A stretch of DNA of 64,000 bases, from NCBI GenBank assembly GCA_946902985.2, contig OX336388.2, positions 374,033,387 to 374,097,386 on the forward strand. Reading direction: 5' to 3'. The translations under genes were made by a program, and so were the position numbers. This DNA is from Meconema thalassinum (taxonomy: Eukaryota; Arthropoda; Insecta; Orthoptera; Tettigoniidae). The notes below the pieces were generated by a model. It worked only from the letters and a program-made list of their open reading frames with translations. It made no database searches and was not told where the DNA came from. Positions 55,658-64,000 of this stretch are shown here, in pieces. Every line of letters begins with the position of its first letter. Position 1 is the first letter of the stretch.

Positions 55658-56252
55658 CCCGCGAGGGGTCACGTCACGGTCTTTTAGACCGGGTGCATAC
55701 ATTTTTTACTCCTCCGAAATAATTTCACGGCGTAAAGCTTCCTCCCCTCCTATACCTTTCAATGGACTCATCAACTGCACGTGTCTGCGTTTGCTGTTCC
55801 CACTTTCATTCCCAGTCAGTTAGTGGAGAGCTTTGTTTCACACAATGTTCATGGAAGTGTACGCTGGTAAGCAGCCTCAGGGACCGTTTTCCGTTGATAA
55901 TTCTAGACTTGCTGTATTTTCAAGGCTAGTTCAACCGATTGGTGGATCTGGAAGATGTTTCGTAAGGAACTTGCATGTGTTACCTGGGTGGAATGCACTA
56001 ATCCTTATGCAGCCCAGGATAATTCCGAGGATGAATAAATCAATAGATTAAGTGGGTTTCATTGATTTTTTTTTTCATTAATACAGTACAATGTGTTTCG
56101 GTACAAAACCTGGTACCGTATTTAGTTTCATGGATATTTTTTTCCATAATAATAATATGTGTTTTGCAACAAAAAATTGTATTTTATACACCCCGGTCAT
56201 AATGACCGTGAGCGACCCATCACGAAACTATTTTGACGCGACCCCTCCCGGG
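55658..56252 (+). mobile_element. piggyBac-type short element with transposase remnant
   Basis: Inverted ends: left CCCGCGAGGGGTCACGTC (55658-55675), right (reverse complement) CCCGGGAGGGGTCGCGTC. It is flanked by TTAA at 56253-56256 and by ATAA (one change) at 55654-55657, the piggyBac target site. Next to each end is a small palindrome, GGTC-TTTTA-GACC and GGTC-ATAAT-GACC. Length 595 bp. Confidence 0.88.
55843..55975 (+). pseudogene. piggyBac transposase fragment (~45 codons)
   Basis: The frame reads MEVYAGKQPQGPFSVDNSRL, then AVFSRLVQPIGGSGRCF. It matches the 'GKQP.GP..V.NS..AVV.RLV.PI.GSGRN' block just before the second catalytic aspartate of piggyBac-type DDD transposases. The expected catalytic D (in DN(W/F)FTS) is replaced by non-matching sequence. 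Non-functional internal-deletion derivative. Confidence 0.85.
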
Positions 56253-56256
56253 TTAA

Positions 56257-56970
56257 GAAAGAAAACATCACATCAGGGCTGGATCTATAAAACACAAATT
56301 CTGCAACACAGGGACCAATGCACCCCTAGCTTTGTAATTATACCATCAAATGAATTTGAGTAATTTTTAAAGACTTTTTACAATAGGTTGGCAACACTTG
56401 ATTGATAATTTGTTCAATTAATTTAAGTGCCTATGTTAATAGTTGGTTAATATGTTTCCATTATCGAACCATAAATTGGTCCTTGGTAGATGCTTTACAA
56501 ATTGAACTGGAAAGATTTTCTTACATTGGCACAAGAATGAAAAAAAATTCTCTTTGACAATAAAATCTACACATAATTTATGTTTGATGCAGGGAGGACA
56601 CATGTACATGTGACTTTGTTTTCTTGGTAGCATTTTGAGAGAAATCACAAACTAACAGATAAATTCCATATAAATTTAGTTTAAGAAACGTCTGTGGCAG
56701 TATTACATTGTTTGCCAGATGTAAATATAAACATTTTAGTGTGACATAAACATATGAGTTGAAGACTATCTTTTAAAAATTCTTTCAATTTAAATAGATA
56801 GTATGGTATAGTTTTTGCTGTACAATAGTTTCTATTGGATGCAGGGGGCAAAATATTTTGATCCGACACTGAATCACAGGGGATGAATGAATTCAAAAGG
56901 ATGAATTATAAATCTAAGGGAATTGCTCAACAAAAAATTATAAATAAGCATTCAAGAAACAGGAAATAAA
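56257..56970. other. No gene recognised
   Basis: Non-coding; presumably intronic or 3' to the host exon at 56978. Confidence 0.4.
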
Positions 56971-56977
56971 AACTTAC

Positions 56978-57068
56978 TTGCTGTGTAGCCATAATCATCT
57001 TCCTCTTCGGGGTCGGCCTCAATCTCCTCCTGGGTCCTCTTCACATTGCCGGCACTTGCTCTTGAGAT
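56978..57068 (-). CDS. Host gene internal exon, acidic peptide
   Basis: On minus: acceptor TTTATATTGTAG, a 91-bp exon, donor GCAA|GTAAGT. In the frame left by the upstream exon (phase 0) it reads ISRASAGNVKRTQEEIEADP and then EEEDDYGYTA, leaving phase 1. GC content and codon choice differ from the surrounding AT-rich DNA. The frame is open and continues naturally from the exon at 58561-58734. Gene identity not recognised; an acidic, intracellular protein is all that can be said. Confidence 0.6.
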
Positions 57069-57180
57069 CTACAATATAAATACACGGGGATCATCAGACT
57101 GTAAAGAAAGTTTATCAGCTTAAATTAAACTTATCCACTGGGAAACCCCTAAAGGTACTGTACAGACTACTGGAGCTAGT

Positions 57181-57931
57181 CAGTGGCGTACGCAGGATTT
57201 CCTTCTGGGGGCGGGTAATTGTGTACGTTATTAAAGGAGAAGATGACCTTGCTGTTCTGCCCCTTAAAACAATAGTCATCATCATAATTAAAATGATATT
57301 TCGATTAATATACATAAAAAAACAATAATTAAATAACCCGTTCTCTTTGCATTATTTTTTCAACGCAATAAAAAAATGAAAAAATTATTAAAAAATATGT
57401 AAAACAGTAACTAAATATTAAAACTGAAACGATGCAGTTGTATCATCATGACCATAGTTACGTTGTTGCTTAAAATATTGATATTATGTGAGAGAAAAAT
57501 AATGATTTGCTCTCCGTGTTCCTACTGCCATAACTGTTGACTCTCAAAATCTGCTTATCTTGATGACTTTATCTGTATCATTAATTGGAATAAATTGCAG
57601 AAACTCCTCATGTACTGAATTATCTTTGACGAATCGGACACACAACTAAAGCAACCCGAAGCGACGTGAGAAAGGTTACCGATCGCACACTTCAACAGTA
57701 AAACTGAGTCATGGCTTGCTCCAACGCTGAAGGAGGAGTCTCGCTGCGAGTAGAATGTAGGGCAATTACCAAGTGACGAACGTGTTCACCTTTAAAATAT
57801 ATACAGGAGTTAAGACGCCTCACTAGCGCTAGCATAAAACAGGTGATAGACGAGACAATGTAAAGATTCAAGTAAAGAAATGTCTCTGGAGCGAGGGGGG
57901 GGGGGGTTTAAACCCTGTCGGTACGCCACTG
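57181..57931. mobile_element. hAT-type non-autonomous element, 751 bp
   Basis: A perfect 8-bp target duplication GAGCTAGT lies at 57173-57180 and 57932-57939. Terminal inverted repeats CAGTGGCGTACGCAGGA / CAGTGGCGTACCGACAGG. The 8-bp duplication and CAGTGGCG ends are typical of hAT. No transposase. Near the left it carries GCCCCTTAAAACAATAG, similar to the repeat A tail. It lies in the intron between the two host exons. Confidence 0.93.
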
Positions 57932-57939
57932 GAGCTAGT

Positions 57940-58560
57940 AAGATGTTTCTTTATGGTTCGTCGTATGAATTTTATTAGAGGAGCAAGTAAGCTGTCCAGG
58001 GAAAATAAATAGCTCAATATTTACATATCTCTAATCCTCAACTACCTGTAAAATGTTATGCCATAAATAGGGATAATTTACTGATGTATTAATTTTACAA
58101 CTAATTTTCAAATAGTCGTAGCTTTGCAACCTTACAATAATAATATACTGGTACATTTTTTTTTAATATTGAGGAGACAGCTAAATATATTTATTCCAAG
58201 TTCTCAGTAGTTTATTTACAATGGAGGAAGCTCTCTAGATCTCTTTACCTGTATTTTGAGGGAATCACATCTACAGCATTATCTATACAATCACAGTAAA
58301 CCAAAACAAGAATATAGGATACCAGAAGACTTCTTTCTCAACTGAATGAATTGAACATAACATACATTTCAGGTCATCACTGGCCAAAAAATAATAACAA
58401 AGCAATAATTCAAACTATAAAGGTAATGTAATCAAGAAATAACATGCAACATTAACAGAAAGGTGAAATTAACAGCTGAACTAAGGTTAATGGGTACAGT
58501 ACTGAAGGAAACCTATGACAGAGGGCTTTGGGTTTTAGGCTACTGGCCACTAAAACTGAC
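57940..58560 (-). other. Intron of the host gene
   Basis: With the hAT element and 57069-57180 this forms a ~1.5-kb intron, donor GAG|GTCAGT at 58560-58555 (minus), acceptor TTGTAG at 57069. No other feature seen. Confidence 0.5.
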
Positions 58561-58740
58561 CTCTTGACCCTTTTTTGTACGAATGCGACCTTCTAAATCT
58601 CTAACATCCTCTTCGTCGTCGTCACTTTCTTCACTAGAAGAATATCGAGGTTTCTCTACTGACTGCTTTGATGTGTCATTACTAATGGAGGTTTTGCTCT
58701 GTTCTCGTAGGTCTTGGTTTATGTGATCAGCCATTCCCTC
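58561..58740 (-). CDS. Host gene exon with probable start codon, Ser/Asp/Glu-rich N-terminus
   Basis: ATG at 58734 (context GAGGGAATGG). Encodes MADHINQDLREQSKTSISND, then YSSSEESDDDEEDVRDLEGR and IRTKKGQE, 58 codons, ending phase 0 at a GAG|GTCAGT donor. Upstream TATGTATAG at 58741 could be an acceptor, making GAGGGA 5' UTR. The acidic SSSEESDDDEED run looks like a casein-kinase-2-type phosphorylation cluster (inference). Joined with 56978-57068 it gives an ~88-residue acidic N-terminus. Not recognised; later exons lie outside or were not found. Reading through the donor gives a stop after six codons, which supports splicing. Confidence 0.6.
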
Positions 58741-58977
58741 CTATACATAGGCACAACATATGAATCACATGTTTCTCATTCAAAGTAAAGAAACTTCTAA
58801 GATCTGCTACATAAACTATTATAATATTTACACCAGCAAAACAAAATTCCACACAATATTTATTCACTGAAACACACCTCATGATGGGACCCCAAAGTTT
58901 ATGATACCGTATATTCGAATGAAGTGAACAAATAATACATAAACTTACTAATTAAAAGTGAGAAAAAACAAAGGAGA

Positions 58978-59775
58978 TTGCTGACATTTTCTGGTATTAC
59001 TTTGCAAGATCAAGTCACTGTATGGAATCAAGAGATAGAGAAATATGGAATGAAAATAAGTGTGGAGAAGAGTAAGACTGTAGTGATGACAAGAAACAAG
59101 AGAGAAGGAAGACAGAATATTGAAGTCAATGGAAATCCATTGGAAATGGTAAAAGGCTTTAAGTATTTGGGGAGCATACTCACAGAAGATGGTTCAATAA
59201 ATGAAGAAATTGGAAAGAGAATCCAACAAGCTAATGGGTTTTACCAGTGTGTGAGAGGTTTAGTATGGAACCAGGAAGTCCCAGAGAAATGCAAGAAAGT
59301 TCTATTCTCAATGTATTACACACCAATTTTGACATATGCAGCAGTTACTTGGACCAGAACAAAACGCGATGAAAGCCGAATCCAAGCAGCCGAGATGAAG
59401 TTTCTTAGAGGAATACTTGGGAAGATGCAGAGGGATAAAATCAGAAATGTGGACATTAGGGAGAGAACTGGGTTCCCAAAACTGAAAGACAAGATAGAAA
59501 CCAGCAAGCTGAAGTGGTACAGACATGATGAGAATGGAAGAATATAGAGTACCAAAAAGAATATTTATGGAGAAAATGCCAGGAAGAAGACCACGAGGAA
59601 GGCCCAGAAAGAGGTGGATAGATACGGTGAAGGAAAGCATAGAGAAAAGAGGAGTAAGAGAAAAAGAAGTATTGAAAGAAGGAAATGAATGGTGGAGGGA
59701 TAGACAACTGTGGAGGTCCTTGATTCGCAACCCAACCCAGGGAACTGGAAACGGGAAATGAAGAAGAAAACTTTG
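58978..59775 (+). pseudogene. LINE copy, same family as 52279-53901, frameshifted
   Basis: Starts just after the RT catalytic FADD (QDQVTVWNQEIEKYGMKISV), continues KYLGSILTEDGS, AAEMKFLRGILGK and LKWYRHDENG; a frameshift near 59525 leads to MMRMEEYRVPKRIF, GRRPRGRPRKRW and WWRDRQLWRSL, stop at 59759-59761 and a GAAGAAGAA tail. 5'-truncated and inactive. Confidence 0.9.
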
Positions 59776-60040
59776 CCAGTATAGTATTAATCACTCTGAA
59801 TGAAGATTTTTAAAAATGCCTTGCATACCGTATGTAACAGAGTACCTTTTCTCTACAGGCTTCATATGTTTTTGGTTTTTATCATTAGCAGAAGAATGTT
59901 GAAACCTGAAACTTCCGGTCAGCATATTTTGTATTTTATGGCACGTTCTAGGAAATATTAAATTAACTTATAGCTTATAAAAAGACAATTAAAGATCCTC
60001 CCACTCAATATACACATTTAAAATGTCAAGAAGATGTTTA
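59776..60040. other. No gene recognised
   Basis: AT-rich non-coding, between the LINE tail and the hammerhead-like motif. It includes TTGAAACCTGAAACTTCC near 59898. Confidence 0.4.
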
Positions 60041-60078
60041 TCGTAAATGTTTCAGATTGTTATACATACTTCATCAGC
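60041..60078 (-). ncRNA. Hammerhead-ribozyme-like motif, decayed
   Basis: On minus: TTTTTG, CTGATGA, a 17-nt stem-II segment, GAAA, C-AT-TTA (GTA expected), CGATAAACA. Flanking TGTTTTTG and CGATAAACA can partly pair as helix I. The core CTGATGA and GAAA are exact, but the cleavage triplet is TTA and stem II is weak. Confidence 0.4.
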
Positions 60079-60112
60079 AAAAACATTTAGTATGATAATG
60101 ACTCAGTCACTG

Positions 60113-60455
60113 AAAAATGAAAATGAAAATCCACAGCCTGCTTCCAGTCGACCGACCGGGTGAGGGAATGGAATGAATGAAGCCCCCATCTAGCGGCGAG
60201 GATATGAACTGTGCCGGTTGCCGAAGTCTGTCGCACTCCCCTGGGGCAATGATTAAATGAATGACAGATAAAATGAAATGACAGTGGAGAGTGTTGCTGG
60301 AATGAAATTTGTGACAGGGAAAACCGGAGAATCCGGTGAAAAACTTGTCTGCCTCCGCTTTGTCCAACTCAAATCTCACATGGACTAACCGGGATTTGAA
60401 CCGCGGACCCAGCGGTGAGAGTCCGGCGTGCTGCCGCCTAAGCCACGGAGGCTTC
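60113..60455 (-). mobile_element. tRNA-derived SINE, family S3
   Basis: A 13-bp target duplication GACTCAGTCACTG (60100-60112) and GACTAAGTCACTG (60456-60468), one mismatch. Same family as 14161-14500 and 24075-24391. Confidence 0.92.
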
Positions 60456-60554
60456 GACTAAGTCACTGCAACTGTTTAAAAATTATGAATGATGATAATT
60501 AAATGAATATTAAAATACAATTGCAACACTTAAGCTGGAACATGGACAACTAAA

Positions 60555-61365
60555 AAAAGAGAGGAGAGTAAAATACAAGCAGCGGAGATGAAATTTCTAA
60601 GAGGCGTAGAGGGCAAGACCAGAAGAGATAGAGTTAGAAATGAAGAGATAAGAAAAGGGACAGGAATCTTGAACCTGCAGGAAAGGATAGAAACAACAAA
60701 GTTAAAATGGTGTGGTCACATGATGAGGATGGGAGAGGAGAGAGTACCAAAGAAACCTTTTTCTGAAAAGATGACAGGGATGAGACCACGAGGAAGACCC
60801 TGAAAGAGATGGATGGATACAGTCTGGGAGTGCATACAGAAGAGGGGAAGAAAACCTGAAGATGTCCAGTGGAACGTCGTTTATCCGGACGTCAAACAAC
60901 CGGAACGTCATTATCCGGGCGAGAAAAAAAAAAAGAAAGACGGAGCAGCGCGCGCTTACTACAGTAGTGAGTTGGTTCTCGTTTTCAATTGTTGTCTCTT
61001 ATGTCACCTTCCGTTTGTTTACTCTATAATTGGGAAAAAAATTGCAAGAAGTGATGTACTTATGGTTTATTCAGACAAGTAAGGGAGATCCGATTTCTGG
61101 AACTTTGTTATCTGAGGAAGAGTTGCAGCTAAATGAGAAGCTTGGTGGTTATTACCATAATGTACATGTGCATGTTTTTTCCTATGAAATAAACGCATGT
61201 TTGATTATCTGGAAAACTCGTTATCCGGAGCACTTTCGGTCCCAATTAGTCCGGATAAACGACGCTCTACTGTATTTAAAATAGGAGAGGAGTGGTGGAG
61301 AGACAGGCAACGATGGTGGTCTTTAATTCACAACCCGACCCAGGAAGCTGGAAACTTGGAATGAA
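60555..61365 (+). pseudogene. LINE C-terminal fragment split by a pogo MITE
   Basis: 60575-60866 encodes KIQAAEMKFLRGVEGKTRRD, LKWCGHMMRMGEERVPKKPF, RPRGRP-stop-KRWMDTVWE and KRGRKPEDV; after the insertion (60867-61272) it resumes GEEWWRDRQRWWSLIHNPTQ, EAGNLE-stop. Compared with 52279-53901 the protein is co-linear, proving the interruption. It carries one in-frame stop of its own. Confidence 0.9.
60867..61272 (+). mobile_element. pogo/Tigger-type MITE, 406 bp, inserted in a LINE
   Basis: Inverted ends: left CAGTGGAACGTCGTTTATCC, right (reverse complement) CAGTAGAGCGTCGTTTATCC. TA follows at 61273-61274; on the left the paralogous LINE has GATGTA where this copy has GATGTC, so the left TA has mutated to TC. 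The interior (61045-61150) reads VMYLWFIQTSKGDPISG, then EEELQLNEKLGG, the CENP-B-type HTH of pogo transposases ('LxxWFxxxRxxGxPISG..L..KA..L'). The catalytic DDE part is deleted. Confidence 0.93.
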
Positions 61366-61675
61366 GATAATCATGAATTGCAACACTTAAAAGGAGTGAT
61401 TGAAATCAATAGATGAGAAATCCTTTCAAAAAGCAGCATGTGTAATAACATATTTGAAGACTATTGAAAAGAAAAAAAAACTTTAAATCAATTTTAAATT
61501 TGTATACTGGCTGGATGGACCTTTTCTTACTTTTTTATATGGCATAACTGAATATTTATATTTCAATACAAATCCAAATTCAACATGATTGAATTCATAT
61601 CATTTGTACTTAATGAGAGTTCTTTAATCAAAATGAGGACACAGGTCTTCAAAGGTTAAAAGAAAGAAAGAACGA

Positions 61676-61706
<31 letters not shown>

Positions 61707-62050
61707 TAGGAAAGAAAGAAAGTAGGAAAGAAAGAAAGGAGGAAAGAAAGAAAATCATTCATTAAATTTACTAAAATAGAAATAAAGTAAAAAATAAACA
61801 GCGAATCATGTAATATTGAAAGTTACTGTAAATTTTGCACATTCCTTGCAGTACTCAAATGTGAATGAATACTGTACATTGCCAATTATACTCTAATCTT
61901 ACATATTTTCCTAAGAAAATGAATTGGTTATATGATTTACTGTATTTTGACATGTTTTTCTAATGTGTGGTTTATAATTAGTAATTACTGTATTAGCATA
62001 CTTTCATTTCCTTGTTTGTAAGTTATAAGACTGTACCTGGTGACAAACCA
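61366..62050. other. No gene recognised; contains (GAAA)n at 61658-61755
   Basis: AT-rich non-coding with an interrupted GAAA microsatellite. Confidence 0.6.
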
Positions 62051-62054
62051 AAAT

Positions 62055-62205
62055 AAAAAAAGGAAACAAAAACAACAAAAAGGACAAAAAGAAGAACCAA
62101 ATAAAGACAAACGAAACTAAACAAAAAATAAAAACGAGGTGGGGTCGAACCCGGATCAAGCGGCTGACTGTCGGGTGCTCTACCGATCGCGCCACACCAA
62201 CACAT
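62055..62205 (-). mobile_element. Short tRNA-derived SINE / tRNA-like head
   Basis: On minus: TGGCGCGATCGGTAGAGCAC (box A) and CCGGGTTCGACCCCACC (box B), then a T-rich stretch. Acceptor and anticodon stems do not fold well, so it is not called as a tRNA gene. Confidence 0.65.
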
Positions 62206-62383
62206 GTATGCAGAGCCATTTCATGTGTATTTTTGCGGTTGCAACAATTGAAAGTTTCACTTTGGACGTCAATTATGCCCTACAAAAGGAGTTGCGAAAC
62301 ATTAGTCCCTACTAGCTGTGCTTGTTATTGAAGAAACTACACATATACATATTATTGGGTATTTCGTATGCCAACTTTGCTTA

Positions 62384-62677
62384 CTACCCTACCAGCAAAT
62401 TGTTACCGGTGGCGGAAATCGGAACTAATGTGCTCCGCCCAGCCACACGCCTGCAATAGGCTTGCAGTCGTCGCCAGCGAAACCTCTTCGCATGTCATTT
62501 GTGCGCATGATTCATGCTGGGTCGAGCGCTGTGCGGTATGTTCTCATTGTATGACTGTACATGCATTCCCCTCTTGCTCCGCAACCGCTCGCTGCAGCCA
62601 TAGCTAGAAGAGATGACGTAATGTATACACTACAAGCCTGCTCTACGTCTAGCGGTAACAATTCCCTGGTAGGGTAG
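62384..62677. mobile_element. TIR MITE with TA flanks, ~294 bp
   Basis: Left CTACCCTACCAGCAAATTGT; right, reverse complement, CTACCCTACCAGGGAATTGT; both followed by TACCG. TA precedes (62382-62383) and follows (62678-62679). The interior is GC-richer than its surroundings; its 79-codon ORF has no domain. TA flanks suggest a Tc1/mariner-like origin, but the ends match no family I recognise. Confidence 0.85.
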
Positions 62678-62792
62678 TACTTCCCTCGCAGGAGAAATGT
62701 GATAGTATAAGAATTATGAGAAAATTCTAATTCACAAGAAAAGTAGAAGCATTCTGATCTTTTCCTCCTAATATCACTTCAGACTTTTTTTC

Positions 62793-62798
62793 TCCTTC

Positions 62799-62830
<32 letters not shown>

Positions 62831-62872
62831 TCCATCTTTCTTTCTATCTGTCTTTCTTTCTTTCTTTCTTTC
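62793..62872. repeat. (CTTT)n microsatellite
   Basis: Interrupted CTTT array. Confidence 0.95.
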
Positions 62873-62879
62873 TAAGTAG

Positions 62880-63516
62880 TAAAACAAAGGGTAGAGGAAA
62901 GCAACAGTGCACAACTGTAAAGAGCTGTAAAGAAATTATAACTAAGACTTAACAATCAAACAGTTGAACTTGCATTGCAAATGCAGTAAAGTCTTGATAA
63001 TTATAAGTGGACGGATCCAAGATTAACTCAAATTAGAGAAAACCTCTGGAGTTAAGAAATTTCATAAAAAGAATTTTAAATGACAATTAACAAGTTATAC
63101 CAAAAATAATGAACATAACATTTAGTTTTATTACAATACACACTATTTAAATTAAAAATGAACTTATGGTATGTTAATTTATTGTTAAAATACAGTACAT
63201 GTATTATAGAAAACAAATCAAATAGATTGCTTTACTAGTATCTTTTGCTATGCTCTTTCTGAGCAAAGATTAAGATGTCTGTCAGGGTTACTTTGAACTA
63301 CTGTTGGCAGCTGGGTATGACGTATATATTCGTATGTTAAATGTTATAATTTAATGGGCATGACGAATATATACTGTATGTACTCCATCTTTTACCGCTA
63401 ACGCCTCCTGGGCGTGTCGAGTTTCAACTGCATGGCAAATGTCTTCAAGAAAATTGATGTTTTGGCAGCAGGTTGGCAGCAGTTACTACATTTCCTGCCT
63501 CCTGTATCTTGTTTTT
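62880..63516. other. No gene recognised
   Basis: Non-coding, AT-rich. 63430-63520 is slightly less AT-rich; no ORF. Confidence 0.5.
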
Positions 63517-63572
63517 TAGCCTATTTTCAATTTTGAAAAAATAGGCTTATGAGATCACCTTTTGTCCGTGTG

Positions 63573-63606
<34 letters not shown>

Positions 63607-64000
63607 ATTCGTGTGTGTGTCCCCCCCTAATAAAATCTAAACGGCAGGAGCGATTTCAATGAAACTCGGAAAGTTCATAGCACTATTCCCGGCGACCTCG
63701 ACCGTGCCCTTCAAATTTTGTTACGACTCACCAATCCAACATGGCGGCTGTGCGAAATATTTCACCAGCATTCAATAACTCCGAAACTATTACCGATATT
63801 ACCCTGACATTTTCTATGGTGATAGAGGGAACTACTATAAGTTCACTTATGTGACTTTTGAAAACCTGGTAACTACAAAACCAACATGGCGGCCAAGCGA
63901 ATTTGCGACTTTTAAATAGACATTTCTCGCGATTTGACCAACCAAACGCAATGAAACTTGGTACAGTGTATGTTTATATACATTGTAATGCACCGACATC
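63517..64000 (+). mobile_element. HINE/Helentron-like element, 5' part, cut by window end
   Basis: Starts TAGCCTATTTTCAATTTTGA then AAAAATAGGCTTATGAGATC, a (GT)n tract, CCCCCC and half-units with ATGGCGGC at 63741 and 63886 (145 bp apart). The left flank is T. Closely alike, in the opposite orientation, to 1440-2147. Confidence 0.65.

Noticed and set aside
62055..62205. Possible real tRNA gene (also 45960-46049)
   Set aside because: A and B boxes are present, but acceptor and anticodon stems do not fold and SINE body or T-rich tail follows.

Overview
This is a gene-poor, repeat-saturated stretch of nuclear DNA from an animal, most likely an arthropod with a large genome. The evidence is RTE-type and Jockey/L2-type LINEs, Gypsy-type LTR elements, many tRNA-derived SINE families, mariner/pogo/hAT/piggyBac relics, spliced host exons, AT-rich background and abundant microsatellites. 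A large-genome insect (for example Orthoptera) would fit, but the sequence alone does not settle the species. There are no bacterial operons, no CRISPR array, no convincing tRNA/rRNA genes and no intact host gene.

Layout. 1-5.7 kb: a SINE, LINE scraps, a complete ~735-bp non-coding retroposon ('repeat A') and the end of a Helentron-like element. 5.9-9.0 kb: a full-length RTE-type LINE on the minus strand with one unbroken 991-codon ORF. 10.6-12.7 kb: a Gypsy pol fragment whose only two breaks lie in T homopolymers. 13.3-16.3 kb and 21.7-22.8 kb: Helentron/HINE-like elements, one nested inverted inside another. 16.6-20.6 kb: a SINE with perfect target-site duplication, a 40-bp minisatellite with higher-order structure, a Jockey/L2-like LINE 3' end and an unclassified inverted-repeat transposon. 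27.5-35.6 kb: a young 8-kb Gypsy-type element with two 1308-bp LTRs and a 4-bp target duplication, but with the integrase core missing. 37.9-38.6 kb: a mariner relic with an internal inversion. 39.0-43.6 kb: a second nested HINE pair built from a ~293-bp tandem unit. 43.7-52.0 kb: SINEs, a Penelope-like inverted structure and LINE scraps. 52.3-54.8 kb: two LINE fragments. 55.7-61.4 kb: a minus-strand host gene fragment (two exons with good splice sites) whose intron carries a hAT element, flanked by a piggyBac relic and by LINE copies, one split by a pogo MITE. 62-64 kb: a SINE head, a TIR MITE and the start of another HINE.

The most interesting system is the HINE-like family. Its ends are defined here by two independent nested insertions, one with the empty site still present in the window. 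It inserts between T and T without duplication, carries a palindromic 5' end and a 3' stem-loop that differs between copies by paired changes, and moves arrays of a ~146/293-bp monomer. In one subfamily each half-monomer carries a GCCGCCAT (YY1/Pho-like) core spaced about 146 bp. Second come four hammerhead-ribozyme-like motifs of the short-helix-III (Penelope-type) form. Third is repeat A, two full-length copies with 12-13-bp target duplications, whose 3' tail also marks a 40-bp micro-insertion flanked by a perfect 15-bp duplication.

All annotation was done by eye. Element names are by resemblance to known families; boundaries marked by target duplications are firm, others are approximate.
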